Part shown: positions 7,242-16,950 of the stretch, one piece after another | How the letters are laid out: each line of letters begins with the position of its first letter | How positions within the stretch are numbered: position 1 is the first letter of the stretch | Assembly (NCBI RefSeq): GCF_021026095.1 | Contig: NZ_JAJNCU010000001.1 | Coordinates: 682,001 to 746,000, forward strand | DNA from: Salinicoccus halitifaciens | GTDB lineage: Bacteria; Bacillota; Bacilli; Staphylococcales; Salinicoccaceae | Direction of reading: 5' to 3' | Length of the DNA stretch: 64,000 nucleotides | Notes under the pieces: generated by a model | The model's input: the letters and a program-made list of their open reading frames with translations, nothing else | Databases searched by the model: none | What the model was told of the DNA's origin: nothing | Program-made: the position numbers and the translations under genes

Positions 7242-9572
7242 CTACTTCATTTCAACTATCGTCACACCGAAACCGCCCTCATTCGGGTGCCCCATTCTGT
7301 AGGACTTCACTTTCGGATGCTGTTTCAAGTGCTGCTGCACACCTTTCTGGAGTGCGCCCGTGCCCTTGCCGTGGATGATCTCGACCTGGCTGTAGCTGCT
7401 TAGGAGCACCTGGTCCAGATAACGGTCGAGCTCCATCATCGCTTCTTCATAACGCTTGCCCCTGAGGTCGAGGCTGCTTTTCACGACTGACTTGCCAGTC
7501 CTTCTCGCAACCGGGCGGGTGATTTTCTCTTTTTTCCGTTTCTTCAGTTCCTTGAGCGGAATGTTCATCTTCAGGATGCCCATCTGGACGATCGCTTCAT
7601 CTTTTTCGATCGAAAGTATTTCACCTTTCTGACCGTATGACAGCACGTCGACGCTGTCACCCGGCTCGAAATTCTCGGTCTTTTCATTCTCGACCTGCTG
7701 CTTCAGCGATTCCTGATGGTAGCTGTCCCGCAGACCTTTCCGCTTTTCGATGATTTCATGCTCTTCTAAGTTTCTTGCACCGTCCGCCTTCATCTTATTG
7801 AGGTCATCGATGATCTCTTCCGCCTTCATCTCACTCTGCCTGATGAGCCTGTTCGCTTCATGGCGGGCTTCCTTGAAGAGTTTCTCCTTATGCTCCTGAT
7901 ACTGCTCGTACTGCACCTTCAGTTCGTTCTGCAGTTTCTTAGCATCCTCAAGCAGCTTTTCCGTCTCCTCTTCATGTTCACGTGCACTCGTCGTATGGTT
8001 TTCAAGCGCAGTGATCATATCGTTGACATCTTTTGAATCCGATTTGACGAGCTCTTTCGCCCTTTCTATGATGGACGGGGACAGCCCGAGCTTATTGGAG
8101 ATCTCGAATGCATTGGAACGCCCCGGTATACCCATCAGAAGCCGGTATGTCGGGGAGAGTGTATTGACATCGAACTCCACACTCGCGTTGACGACATCTT
8201 CCCGGGTGTAGCTGAATGATTTGATCTGCGGATAATGTGTCGTCGCAATCAGTGTCGAGCGCTTTGCGAGCAGATCTTCAATGATTCCGATCGCAAGTGC
8301 CGCACCCTCTTCCGGGTCCGTCCCGGCCCCGACCTCATCCAGCAGTACGAGCGTCTCATCGTCTGCATTGTCGATGATCACCTTCGTATTCGTCAGGTGG
8401 CTCGAGAATGTGGAAAGCGACTGTTCGATCGACTGTTCATCCCCGATATCACTGTAGATCTTCTTGAAGACCGGCAATATGCTGCCGTCCCTTGCCGGGA
8501 CCGGGATGCCGGACTGGGCCATCAGCTGGGTCAGCCCGATCGTCTTCAGTGTGACCGTCTTACCGCCCGTATTCGGTCCGGTGATGATGACGGCCTGTGT
8601 CTCTTCATCCACGATGATGTCGTTTTTGACGACCTCTTCGCTGTCGATCAGCGGATGGAACGATGCCGGAAGATAGATTCTCCGGGTATCACTGATTTCA
8701 GGTTTCGTCGCTCCGATGCTCATGCCGTATTTGGCTTTCGCAAAGACCATATCCAGATGATGCAGGCTATCGTCCGTCATCGTCAGTTCGTCTGCAACTT
8801 CTGCGGTCCTTGCACTCAAATCGTACAGTATCCTTTCTATTTCAAGTGCTTCCTCGTCCCTCAGGCTCTGGATGCGGTTCGTCATCTGTACCACTGCCAT
8901 CGGTTCCATATATACCGTCTGCCCGCTCTGGGACATATCATGGACGATGCCGTTGAATTCGGAGCGGTGCTCCACTTTGACCGGGACGACATAGCGGTTG
9001 TTCCGCATCGTGATGATGCCGTCGCTCAGTTTCCGCTGCTGACTGCCCCGGATCAAATCGTTCAGCTTCTCCCGGATCTTCCCTTCTTCGGAATTGATCC
9101 TTCTGCGTATCCTGAGCAGATTGTCCGAGGCGTGATCCAGTACATCGGTCTCATCCACGGTGCCTGCAATCTTCTTATACAAGTGATGTATGTCGGGCAG
9201 ATCCAAAATGTAGTGGGAAATCCGGCCGACCTCCACTTCATCACTTTCGAACTCTTCGAATAATTTATTCAGACCCTGCTTTCTGAAAAGCATGCCTTTT
9301 ATTGCGTTGAAGTCACTGATCGATAACATGCTGCCGATGACCGCCCTGTTGACATGCCCCTTGATGTCCGTGACGCCGGCCATTTCAACGTTGCGGTAGC
9401 GGAGGATGGTGGATGCATCATCCACTTCGGCGATCATGGTGCGCACGGCGTTTATATCATTGGAGACAAGGCTGTGGTTGATCGCCTGCTTCGTCTTTTC
9501 ACTCACGGCATGATTCTGCATCTGTGAGAGTATCTTATCGAACTCGAGTGTCCTGAATGTTCTTTCGTTCAT
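7242..9572 (-). CDS. mutS2: Endonuclease MutS2
   Basis: 776-residue MutS paralogue lacking the mismatch-recognition domain; the family acts in recombination control and rescue of collided ribosomes. Visible parts: N-terminal lever/core domain, ATPase with Walker A GPNTGGKTVT (about residues 333-342) and Walker B VLLDEVGAGTDP, a long coiled coil near 515-620 rich in Lys and Glu, a KOW-like segment, and the C-terminal Smr nuclease domain (LDLRGKRYEEA, HGKGTGAL). Follows polX by 10 bases in the zapA-cvpA-polX-mutS2 operon. Length is typical. Confidence 0.95.
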   Translation of the reverse strand: MNERTFRTLEFDKILSQMQNHAVSEKTKQAINHSLVSNDINAVRTMIAEVDDASTILRYRNVEMAGVTDIKGHVNRAVIGSMLSISDFNAIKGMLFRKQGLNKLFEEFESDEVEVGRISHYILDLPDIHHLYKKIAGTVDETDVLDHASDNLLRIRRRINSEEGKIREKLNDLIRGSQQRKLSDGIITMRNNRYVVPVKVEHRSEFNGIVHDMSQSGQTVYMEPMAVVQMTNRIQSLRDEEALEIERILYDLSARTAEVADELTMTDDSLHHLDMVFAKAKYGMSIGATKPEISDTRRIYLPASFHPLIDSEEVVKNDIIVDEETQAVIITGPNTGGKTVTLKTIGLTQLMAQSGIPVPARDGSILPVFKKIYSDIGDEQSIEQSLSTFSSHLTNTKVIIDNADDETLVLLDEVGAGTDPEEGAALAIGIIEDLLAKRSTLIATTHYPQIKSFSYTREDVVNASVEFDVNTLSPTYRLLMGIPGRSNAFEISNKLGLSPSIIERAKELVKSDSKDVNDMITALENHTTSAREHEEETEKLLEDAKKLQNELKVQYEQYQEHKEKLFKEARHEANRLIRQSEMKAEEIIDDLNKMKADGARNLEEHEIIEKRKGLRDSYHQESLKQQVENEKTENFEPGDSVDVLSYGQKGEILSIEKDEAIVQMGILKMNIPLKELKKRKKEKITRPVARRTGKSVVKSSLDLRGKRYEEAMMELDRYLDQVLLSSYSQVEIIHGKGTGALQKGVQQHLKQHPKVKSYRMGHPNEGGFGVTIVEMK

Positions 9573-9582
9573 ATTAAAACCT

Positions 9583-11277
9583 CTATTTTTGCTTATTTAT
9601 AAATTCCCGGAATTCCTCCCGCGTCATCGTGTTGATCACCTGATCCTTGCGTATGAGCCCTTTTTGGAGTGTGGCCACGCCGTACTTCATGAACTCCAGA
9701 TGATCGGTATGGTGGGCGTCCGTATTCACCGACAGCATGACATCCTTATGCCGGATCGCCTCCGCGCTGAGGTCGAGCCGCATCGGGTTCGCATTGACTT
9801 CAAGCGCCGTGCCGGTCTCGGCGGCAAGGCTGATGAGCCTGTCCATATCGACGGGATAGCCTTCACGCCTCCCGATCAGTCTGCCTGTCGGATGCGCAAT
9901 ATGGCGCACATACGGATTGCGGCAGGCGGATTCAAGCCTGTGCATGATTTCTTCCTCCGTCTGCTGGAAGCTGGAATGGATCGCGGCAATGACATAGTCC
10001 AGTTCTTTTAATATCTCATCCGGATAATCCAGTGTGCCGTCCTTCAATATGTCCATCTCTGTGCCTGAATACACATCGATCTCATCGTACTCCTCATTGA
10101 TTGCCCTGATTTCCTCAAGCTGTGCCATCAGACGCTTCTCATCCAGTCCGTTGGCGACCCTGAGGCTTTTGGAGTGGTCGGTGATGACGATGTAGCCGTA
10201 ACCTTTTTCGATGCAGGCCTCGACCATCTCGCGTATGGAGAATGCACCGTCGCTGTACACGGTGTGCATATGGATATCGCCTTTGATGTCCTCCAGCGTC
10301 ACGATGTCACCGACATCGAGTTCGGTCTCTTCACCCGTCTCGCGCATTGCGGGCGGGATGTACTCCAGCCCGAAGTGGCTGTAGAAGTCTGCCTCGGAAT
10401 CGAAGGTGACCGTCTCGCCGTCCTTTTCGACCCCGTACTCGCTGATTTTCTCATCACGCTTTTTTGCGATCTGGCGCATCTTGACGTTATGCTCCTTGGA
10501 GCCGGTGAAATGGTGCAGCGTGGAGTAATATTCTGCTTCAGTCACGAAACGGAAGTCGACGTTGATTTCCTGAAGGTCGTCCTCGATGATGATCGAAAGT
10601 TTTTTATCTCCAGAGACAACGGTTTCCTTGACGAAATCCGCCTGGGTGATCTCCTCGGTGAATGCCTGCGGATCTTTGGAGATCACGATGTAGTCGATGT
10701 CCCGGCTCGTCTCCTTCATGCGGCGTGCACTTCCCGCCACATCGAACCTCTCAACATGATCGCTTCCGGATAAATGGCTTTCAATGATCTCCCTGAATTT
10801 GAGTATCTGGTTGATCGCATACCTCTCAGGACGGACCAATATGTCGTCGATCGCCTTGCTGATGTTCTCCTCCGTCTTCTTGCCGAATCCAGAAAGCGCG
10901 CTGATTTCCCCGTTTTCGCACGCATTCTTCAGCCCTTCCAATGTATCGATGCCGAGCTCTTTGTAGATCTTCGCGATCTTCTTCGGGCCGAGCGATGGAA
11001 TCTTCGTCATCTTTACGAGACCTGCCGGCACACTTTCCTGAAGTTCTTTGAAAACCGTCGATTCGCCGTTCTCCACATACTCAACGATCACCTCGTTCAC
11101 ACCTTTGCCGATGCCCTTGATATCCAGAAATTTATCGATTTCTGAAAGGGATCTCGGGTCGGTCTCCAGTGACTGTGCCGCTTTTCTGTAGGCCGACACC
11201 TTGAACGGGTTCTCAAGCGAGAGTTCCATATATGTTGCGATGTTCTCAAGTAATCTGATGATATCTTTTTTCGTCAT
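9583..11277 (-). CDS. polX: DNA polymerase/3'-5' exonuclease PolX
   Basis: 564-residue family X DNA polymerase for short-gap filling in base excision repair. Helix-hairpin-helix motifs (GIGKGVNEVIVEYVENG and LGPKKIAKIYKELG) occupy the first 130 residues, then the polymerase beta-like nucleotidyltransferase core with DIDYIVIS, then a C-terminal PHP domain starting near residue 335 (GDIHMHTVYSDG) with conserved His/Asp metal ligands. Start chosen as ATG 11275-11277 (MTKKDIIRLL) with GGAGG 5 bases upstream; the frame is open for 39 further codons without a ribosome site. Part of the zapA-cvpA-polX-mutS2 operon. Confidence 0.95.
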   Translation of the reverse strand: MTKKDIIRLLENIATYMELSLENPFKVSAYRKAAQSLETDPRSLSEIDKFLDIKGIGKGVNEVIVEYVENGESTVFKELQESVPAGLVKMTKIPSLGPKKIAKIYKELGIDTLEGLKNACENGEISALSGFGKKTEENISKAIDDILVRPERYAINQILKFREIIESHLSGSDHVERFDVAGSARRMKETSRDIDYIVISKDPQAFTEEITQADFVKETVVSGDKKLSIIIEDDLQEINVDFRFVTEAEYYSTLHHFTGSKEHNVKMRQIAKKRDEKISEYGVEKDGETVTFDSEADFYSHFGLEYIPPAMRETGEETELDVGDIVTLEDIKGDIHMHTVYSDGAFSIREMVEACIEKGYGYIVITDHSKSLRVANGLDEKRLMAQLEEIRAINEEYDEIDVYSGTEMDILKDGTLDYPDEILKELDYVIAAIHSSFQQTEEEIMHRLESACRNPYVRHIAHPTGRLIGRREGYPVDMDRLISLAAETGTALEVNANPMRLDLSAEAIRHKDVMLSVNTDAHHTDHLEFMKYGVATLQKGLIRKDQVINTMTREEFREFINKQK

Positions 11278-11305
11278 AATTTCCTCCAAAAAAAGAGCCA
11301 TATCA

Positions 11306-11839
11306 CTATGACTCGATTTGTAACCACTCCATGAACCTGTCGGAGAGGATGAATGTATGCTCCAGTATGAAATTTGCCAATCCCGAATCTTCAATAGGCG
11401 TTTGGATAAAGTCTAAAGGAATCAATGCCAGCATGAATAATACCACGGCTAAAATATAAATCATCTCGATCAGTCCGAGGACGGCACCGGCCACTTCCCC
11501 GACGATATTGAATACAGGAATCTGCTGAAAATAATCGAATGCGCTGACGACCAGCTGAATCAGTATTTTGGCGACTATGAATATCATGAAGAACGCTGAC
11601 ATGTCATAGTATGCATATTCTGCATTGGCAATGGATGGGAATATCGGATTCGACAGCGTCTCCGTCGTCGATGGATACGGCAGTATCAAATCCAGACGGG
11701 CAGCGAGAGTTTCGTAGTTCAGTGCGGCAATGATGATTGCGGCAAGCGTCCCCATAAGATGGAAGAACTGCAATATCAAACCTCTGCGGTACCCGACAAT
11801 CATTCCGATTATAAGTAAAATTAAAAGAATTAAAGTCAT
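11306..11839 (-). CDS. cvpA: CvpA family membrane protein
   Basis: 177-residue integral membrane protein with about four hydrophobic segments (first helix LILLILLIIGMIVGYRRG). CvpA was first linked to colicin V production in E. coli; in Firmicutes the gene is a conserved partner of zapA and mutS2 with no settled biochemical role. Starts at ATG 11837-11839, overlapping the zapA stop (ATGA), hence coupled translation. Ends 28 bases before polX. Confidence 0.9.
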   Translation of the reverse strand: MTLILLILLIIGMIVGYRRGLILQFFHLMGTLAAIIIAALNYETLAARLDLILPYPSTTETLSNPIFPSIANAEYAYYDMSAFFMIFIVAKILIQLVVSAFDYFQQIPVFNIVGEVAGAVLGLIEMIYILAVVLFMLALIPLDFIQTPIEDSGLANFILEHTFILSDRFMEWLQIES

Positions 11840-12111
11840 ACGTCTCTTCCTTGATCAGATTGATGTTCGGACTGCTCTTTCAAGAGCGCCTCATACTTGT
11901 GCTGCAGCTTCACGTAGTCGTCCATTACATTCACTGCCGTTAAAACTGCTTTCCTCGTCGTATCCAGGCCCGCACTCTTTGAGCCTATTTCACGCATTTT
12001 CTGGTCGACGAGATGTGCGACATGCCGGATATGTTCAGGTTCGTCCCTGCCGATGATCGTATACTGCTGATCGTAGATATCGACATATATACGGTTCCTG
12101 TATTCAGTCAT
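11836..12111 (-). CDS. zapA: Cell division protein ZapA
   Basis: 91-residue FtsZ-ring stabiliser: an N-terminal beta-rich domain (RIYVDIYDQQYTIIG) and a C-terminal coiled coil (AVNVMDDYVKLQHKYEALLKE). It bundles FtsZ protofilaments at midcell. The frame opens at a TTG 24 bases upstream, but ATG at 12109-12111 has GGAG 5 bases before it and gives the normal N-terminus. First gene of a four-gene operon with cvpA, polX and mutS2. Confidence 0.93.
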   Translation of the reverse strand: MTEYRNRIYVDIYDQQYTIIGRDEPEHIRHVAHLVDQKMREIGSKSAGLDTTRKAVLTAVNVMDDYVKLQHKYEALLKEQSEHQSDQGRDV

Positions 12112-12164
12112 GGCGTCTCCGCCTCCTTTATCCAAACTGTTTACAATTATGTTATCATTAATTT

Positions 12165-12193
12165 ATTATACTTATCGGGAATGGATTTCACAA
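12165..12193 (-). promoter_or_regulatory. Sigma-A promoter of zapA-cvpA-polX-mutS2
   Basis: TTGTGA, exactly 17 bases, TATAAT on the minus strand, about 54 bases before the zapA ATG, within the divergent region shared with rnhC. Confidence 0.8.
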
Positions 12194-12230
12194 GTAAAGT
12201 AATTAGAAAAGGGAAAAGGGAATTTGATAT

Positions 12231-12902
12231 ATGAACTATGATGAATATAACACCATCGGCAGTGATGAAGCGGGCGTCGGCGATTATTTCGGACCGATGA
12301 CCGTTTGCGCTGCATACGTGCCAAAAGACAAGATTGCCCTGCTGAAGGAACTCGGCGTGAAAGACTCGAAGAACCTCTCCAACAATACGGTGATTAAAAT
12401 CGCCGGCGACCTGATCCATACGGTCACCTATTCGCTTGTTGTACTGGACAATCCATCCTACAACAAAAAGATAGATGAAGGATGGAACATCGTGAAGCTG
12501 AAGGCGGTGCTCCATGACCACTGCATCAGGAACGTCCATGACAAGCTGGATGAAGATGAACGCGGCAACATCGAGAAGATCGTCATCGACCAGTTCACGA
12601 CACTGAATGCCTACAACAAATATGTGCCGGATCCGTTCATGATAGAGAAAATCCACCAGGAGACGAAAGCCGAAAGCAAATCCCTCGCCGTCGCCGCAGC
12701 AAGCATCATTGCACGGGCAAAGTACCTAGAACAGATGGCGAACCTCGATAAGACACTGAAAGATAAAGTGCCACGGGGTGCAAGCAAGCAGGTCGACGCC
12801 TTCGCTGCACGGCTTGCCAAAAAGCATGGGATGGATTACGTCGACAGCCTCACGAAGAAGCACTTCAAGACACGCGAGAAGGTGCAGGCGCTGCTGAAAT
12901 AG
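12231..12902 (+). CDS. rnhC: RNase HIII lacking the N-terminal TBP-like domain
   Basis: 223-residue ribonuclease cleaving RNA in RNA-DNA hybrids. The catalytic DEDE core begins almost at the start: SDEAGVGDYFGP (first Asp-Glu at residues 11-13), VIDQF and SLAVAAASIIARAKYLE. Bacillus and Staphylococcus RNase HIII is about 310 residues with an N-terminal substrate-binding (DUF3378, TBP-like) domain of some 80-90 residues; that part is absent. An in-frame TGA lies two codons upstream of the ATG and the upstream DNA is the divergent promoter, so this is not a mis-called start. Could be read as an RNase HII/HIII core enzyme. Position beside zapA and pheT is that of rnhC. Confidence 0.88.
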   Translation: MNYDEYNTIGSDEAGVGDYFGPMTVCAAYVPKDKIALLKELGVKDSKNLSNNTVIKIAGDLIHTVTYSLVVLDNPSYNKKIDEGWNIVKLKAVLHDHCIRNVHDKLDEDERGNIEKIVIDQFTTLNAYNKYVPDPFMIEKIHQETKAESKSLAVAAASIIARAKYLEQMANLDKTLKDKVPRGASKQVDAFAARLAKKHGMDYVDSLTKKHFKTREKVQALLK

Positions 12903-12930
12903 CCGGCGGACCATGTGGATGGGCAGGGTG

Positions 12931-13118
12931 TTCGATTAAGTCGGTGTAAACTTCAAGGATAATCGAATAAACGCCGATAAATCGATTAAGTCCTGAATAT
13001 CTCAAAAGATAATCGAAATTGAGCGGCATATTCGATTAAGTGTGCCGGGAACCAGTAAGATAATCGAAAACAGCCCTGAAAATCGATTAAATCCGTAAAA
13101 AACGCAAAGATAATCGGG
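12931..13118. repeat. Four-unit alternating inverted-repeat array (locus 1)
   Basis: Four 37-38 base units starting at 12931, 12981, 13031 and 13082 (period 50, 50, 51). Each unit begins WTCGATTAAGT or a close variant and ends AAGATAATCGAA (the last AAGATAATCGGG), with unrelated sequence in the middle and 12-14 bases between units. The 7-mer TCGATTA and its complement TAATCGA therefore alternate with start-to-start spacings of 28-29 and about 22. No open frame follows the period. It lies between the 3' ends of convergent rnhC and pheT. The same design occurs in the opposite orientation at 45592-45779. Not a family I recognise. Confidence 0.9.
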
Positions 13119-13140
13119 ACCATCAAAAAATTCACAAACA

Positions 13141-13178
13141 AAAAGCTGCAGGAGACATTCAAATCTCCTGCAGCTTTT
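13141..13178. terminator. Bidirectional terminator between rnhC and pheT
   Basis: Perfect 15-base arms AAAAGCTGCAGGAGA / TCTCCTGCAGCTTTT around an 8-base loop, with T-rich sequence on both strands. It ends 3 bases before the pheT stop codon. Confidence 0.93.
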
Positions 13179-13181
13179 TTA

Positions 13182-15584
13182 TTATCCTCTCAATACGAAT
13201 CCTTTATCTTTCAGCGCTTCGAGCACCGGCTGATGGATTTCCTCAACCGCTTCATCGGTCAGCGTCTCTTCCTTGTTCAGGTAAGTGAGGCGGATCGCGA
13301 CGGATTTCTTATCCGATTCTATGTTCTCTCCTTCATAGACGTCGAACACATAGACATCGATCAGATATTTCTCAGCAGCATTCTCGATGATATCGACGAG
13401 TGTGCCCGCAGTAACATCCCTGTCCGCGACAAGTGCGATGTCCCTTGTGACCGACGGGTACTTCGGCAGCACTTCGTATTCAATGGTGCCGGACTTCACG
13501 GCAAGCAGTGCGTCGAGATCCACTTCGAATACGATCGTCTGATCCAGATCATGGTCCCTTTCATATTTCGGATGCAGCTCGCCGACGAATCCGATATATT
13601 TTCCGCCGAGCGTGATATCCGCCGTACGTCCAGGATGCATCTCCGCATATCCTTCCGACGGCACATAATGGATATCATCAGTCAGCCCGAGTTTTTCGAA
13701 CACGCTGTCGAGTATGCCTTTTGCCGCATAGAAATCGGCGGGCACATGGCTGCCAAGCCAATCCGTATTGTTCATCCTGCCTGTCAGGATGCCCGCAAGC
13801 TTCTCGACTTCCTCAGGCTGTACATCCTGCCCTTTGGAAATAAAGATCCTGCCCACTTCGAACAGCTGGACGTCTTTTTGCTGGCGGCTGGTGTTGTACA
13901 CCACATTGTCCACAAGGTGAGGCACCAGACTGTTTCTGAGCACCGCACGATCCTCACTCATCGGCATCATCAGGCGCAATGCTTCCTTGCGGTCCGTGAA
14001 CTGTGAAGCCTTCTCCTCGCTCGTCAGCGCATAGTTGATGGACTGCGACAGACCGAGGGATTCGAGCTGATGGCGTATGATGCGGTGCTTCTCCTGTGCA
14101 TCCGTCAGCCTGCCCGGTGTGATCGTCTCAAATTTCGGGAGTGAGGACGGCAGTGCATCATAGCCGTATATTCTTGCCACTTCCTCAGTGATGTCTTCCG
14201 GGATCTGGAGGTCGTCCCGGCGTGACGGTACATGGATTTCAAGATCGTCACCGCTCACGATGGTCTCCAGGCCGAGTTTTGACAATGTCTCTTCGATTTC
14301 AGACGTCTCAAGGTGCATGCCGAGCCTGTTGTTGATGAAGTCCCTTGACGTTTTGATGATTGAATCACTTGTATCGAGTGCCCCGTCGGAATTATATCCA
14401 ATCTGCACTTTGCCCCCTGCATATTTTTCAAGCAGGTATGCCGCACGTTCCAATGCCGGGAGGACGAATTCATGGGAGACGCCCTTTTCAAAACGGCTGC
14501 TCGCTTCACTCCGCAGATCCAGCCTGCCGCTCGTCTTCCGGATGGAGACCGGATTGAACACTGCCGACTCGATGATGACGTTCGTCGTCTCGTCCGTCAC
14601 TTCGGAGAAATCGCCGCCCATAACACCTGCAAGCGCGACCGGCTCTTTGCCGTTGGTGATGACGATGTCGCTGCCCTTGAGCGTGCGCTCTTTACCATCG
14701 AGCGTCGTCATCTTCTCGCCCTCTTCAGCAAACCGCGTCACGATCTCCTTCGAACCGAGCTGGTCATAATCGAACATATGAAGCGGCTGGCCGTATTCAA
14801 GCATCACATAGTTCGAAATGTCGACGACGTTGTTGATCGGACGGATACCCGCTTTGATCAGGCGGATCTGCATCCATGTCGGTGCAGGTTTTATTTCCAC
14901 GTCTTTCACGACCCGGAGGGCGTAGTAAGGGACCGCTTCACTGTCCTCATTGCGTACGGTGACGTCCACTGCCTCTCCTGTCTCGGTGAGGTCCGTTGAA
15001 GGATGCGTCACTTCCCCGCCATACAGCGCCTTCGTCTCGTAGGCCGCCCCGATGATTGATAGTGCATCCTTCCGGTTCGGTGTGAGGTCGAACTCCATCA
15101 CCGCATCATCGAGATAGACTGCAGGCAGTGCCGGTGCACCGGCTTCCTGATCCTCACTGAAAATGAAGATGCCATCCTGATATTCCTTCGGCACATAATC
15201 GGTTGGTATGCCGATCTCATCAAGTGAGCATATCATCCCTTCCGAGACTTCCCCGCGCAGCTTCGCCTTTTTGATCTTGATGCCGCCCGGCAGCCTTCCG
15301 CCGACCTGGCAGACGATCACGTACGTATCGGCTGCAACGTTATCTGCACCGCAGACGATCTGCTTCACTTCATCCCCGGTATTCACCCGGCACAGGTTCA
15401 GCTTATCCGCATCCGGATGCTGCTTCACTTCCTCGACATGGCCGATGACGAGGTTTTTGATGTCCGACGTATAGTCGATGATGTCATCCACCTCGATGCC
15501 GCCGCGCGTGATGCGTTCCGATAATTCATATACGTCCGCTTCCACATCTATATACTCGCTTAACCACTCTTTAGATACTTTCAA
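13182..15584 (-). CDS. pheT: Phenylalanyl-tRNA synthetase beta subunit
   Basis: 800-residue non-catalytic subunit of the alpha2-beta2 enzyme, carrying tRNA binding and editing. Seen in order: N-terminal EMAP/tRNA-binding domain ([15 protein letters not shown]), B3/B4 editing domain, B5 domain, and the C-terminal anticodon-binding domain ([17 protein letters not shown]). The frame is open to GTG at 15591-15593, but that GTG overlaps the GGAGG ribosome site. TTG at 15582-15584, 8 bases after GGAGG, is the likely start and gives the family N-terminus [12 protein letters not shown]. It overlaps the end of pheS by 14 bases, so translation is coupled. Confidence 0.95.
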   Translation of the reverse strand: MKVSKEWLSEYIDVEADVYELSERITRGGIEVDDIIDYTSDIKNLVIGHVEEVKQHPDADKLNLCRVNTGDEVKQIVCGADNVAADTYVIVCQVGGRLPGGIKIKKAKLRGEVSEGMICSLDEIGIPTDYVPKEYQDGIFIFSEDQEAGAPALPAVYLDDAVMEFDLTPNRKDALSIIGAAYETKALYGGEVTHPSTDLTETGEAVDVTVRNEDSEAVPYYALRVVKDVEIKPAPTWMQIRLIKAGIRPINNVVDISNYVMLEYGQPLHMFDYDQLGSKEIVTRFAEEGEKMTTLDGKERTLKGSDIVITNGKEPVALAGVMGGDFSEVTDETTNVIIESAVFNPVSIRKTSGRLDLRSEASSRFEKGVSHEFVLPALERAAYLLEKYAGGKVQIGYNSDGALDTSDSIIKTSRDFINNRLGMHLETSEIEETLSKLGLETIVSGDDLEIHVPSRRDDLQIPEDITEEVARIYGYDALPSSLPKFETITPGRLTDAQEKHRIIRHQLESLGLSQSINYALTSEEKASQFTDRKEALRLMMPMSEDRAVLRNSLVPHLVDNVVYNTSRQQKDVQLFEVGRIFISKGQDVQPEEVEKLAGILTGRMNNTDWLGSHVPADFYAAKGILDSVFEKLGLTDDIHYVPSEGYAEMHPGRTADITLGGKYIGFVGELHPKYERDHDLDQTIVFEVDLDALLAVKSGTIEYEVLPKYPSVTRDIALVADRDVTAGTLVDIIENAAEKYLIDVYVFDVYEGENIESDKKSVAIRLTYLNKEETLTDEAVEEIHQPVLEALKDKGFVLRG

Positions 15585-16638
15585 CGTTTTCACCTCCGTC
15601 TTCCGTCTGTTTGAATTGATTGATGAACCTTAAATCGTTTGTATACAGGTGGCGTATATCCTCGATGCCGTAGCGCAGCATCGCCACCCTGTCAGGACCC
15701 ATGCCGAATGCAAAACCGCTGTATTCATCCGGGTCATACCCTGCCATCCTGAGGACATTCGGGTGCACCATGCCCGCACCGAGTATTTCTATCCAGCCGG
15801 ACTGCTTGCATACGTTGCATCCCGCACCTTTGCATTTGAAGCAGGAGATGTCGACTTCCACACTCGGTTCGGTGAACGGGAAGAAACTCGGGCGCAGTCG
15901 GATTTCACGCTCCGTGCCGAAGATCTCCTTGGCAAACAGCTCGAGCGTGCCTTTCAGGTCGCTCATATGGATATTCTTATCGACGACCAGTCCCTCGATC
16001 TGTGTGAACTGGTGGCTGTGTGTCGCGTCATCACTGTCACGGCGGTACACCTTGCCCGGACAGATGATCTTCACCGCTTCTTTGCCTTTACGGTCTTCAA
16101 GCACACGGGCCTGCACCGGTGAGGTGTGCGTCCTGAGCAGGAGCTCCTCCGATATGTAGAATGTATCCTGCATATCACGCGCCGGGTGGGATTTCGGCAG
16201 ATTCAGCGCCTCAAAGTTGTAGTAGTCCGTCTCCACTTCATAGCCTTCCTGTATCTCATAGCCGAGGCCGATGAAGAAGTCTTCGATGTCCTCGATGATC
16301 CGAGAGATCGGATGCTGGGAGCCGATGTTGAACTTTCTGCCCGGCAGGGTCACATCGATCGTTTCATTCTTCAATCTCTCTTCAAGTGCCGCCGCCTCGA
16401 TTTCCGCACTCTTCTCCTCGATCGATGCCTCTATGTTCCGGCGCAGTTCATTGACCTTCTGGCCATAGGCCGGACGTTCCTCATTCGAAAGATTCTTCAT
16501 CTCCTTCATCAGGCCGGTCACTCTGCCTTTTTTACCAAGATACTGGACTTTGAGGTCCTGGAGGCTTCTTGCATCTTCAACTGTCTCAAGCGACACGTCG
16601 AATTCATCCTGAATATGTGTCATTTGTGATGTATCCAT
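15571..16638 (-). CDS. pheS: Phenylalanyl-tRNA synthetase alpha subunit
   Basis: 355-residue catalytic class II synthetase subunit. The N-terminal coiled coil (about residues 1-90) binds tRNA. Class II motif 2 is seen at [11 protein letters not shown] and motif 3 at [18 protein letters not shown] CxxC-CxxC zinc-like cluster ([12 protein letters not shown]) is typical of this subunit in Gram-positives. ATG at 16636-16638 with AAGGAG 7 bases upstream. Expression is governed by the upstream T-box leader. Confidence 0.97.
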   Translation of the reverse strand: MDTSQMTHIQDEFDVSLETVEDARSLQDLKVQYLGKKGRVTGLMKEMKNLSNEERPAYGQKVNELRRNIEASIEEKSAEIEAAALEERLKNETIDVTLPGRKFNIGSQHPISRIIEDIEDFFIGLGYEIQEGYEVETDYYNFEALNLPKSHPARDMQDTFYISEELLLRTHTSPVQARVLEDRKGKEAVKIICPGKVYRRDSDDATHSHQFTQIEGLVVDKNIHMSDLKGTLELFAKEIFGTEREIRLRPSFFPFTEPSVEVDISCFKCKGAGCNVCKQSGWIEILGAGMVHPNVLRMAGYDPDEYSGFAFGMGPDRVAMLRYGIEDIRHLYTNDLRFINQFKQTEDGGENVESI

Positions 16639-16660
16639 TTTTCCACTCCTTTAAAATAAA

Positions 16661-16888
16661 AAAACCCGCCCTTGAAATATCAAGGACGGGATTCCGCGGT
16701 ACCACCTATTTTTCTGCATGGCTAAATACAGACACTTCAAAAGATAAGGGTTTTACCCGTCACTTCATCCGTCAGGTGAACCTGATCCCATTTACCGCAC
16801 GGTCTTCCAGTCGTGTACCGTGCTCCCTGGAGGTAAATGACGGGATCATTTATTCCTGTCTTCATGTGAAGCCTGCATTTTCATTTAT
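16661..16888 (-). promoter_or_regulatory. T-box leader of pheST (uncharged tRNA-Phe sensor)
   Basis: The minus strand carries the T-box AGGTGGTACCGCGG at 16694-16707. It is followed by a terminator hairpin (CCCGTCCTTG paired with CAAGGGCGGG, 16665-16690) and a run of T just before pheS. The long 5' structured region and a TTC in AGGTTCACC (16778-16780) fit a Phe specifier, though I did not fold Stem I. Uncharged tRNA pairing with the T-box would favour the antiterminator and pheST expression. Confidence 0.92.
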
Positions 16889-16894
16889 AGAATC

Positions 16895-16922
16895 ATTATA
16901 AGTCAAAAAATTAAAAAATCAA
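16895..16922 (-). promoter_or_regulatory. Sigma-A promoter of pheST
   Basis: TTGATT, 16 bases, TATAAT on the minus strand just upstream of the T-box leader. Confidence 0.8.
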
Positions 16923-16950
16923 GCTTCCGCGAAATTTTAAAAGGCTGAGG

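Noticed and set aside
8235-9263. Long plus-strand open frame (342 codons) opposite mutS2
   Set aside because: Shadow of mutS2; no promoter, ribosome site or recognisable domain.
12931-13118. CRISPR array
   Set aside because: Period is about 50, but there is no constant repeat of 24 or more bases: only short ends are conserved, units alternate in orientation, and no cas gene is present.
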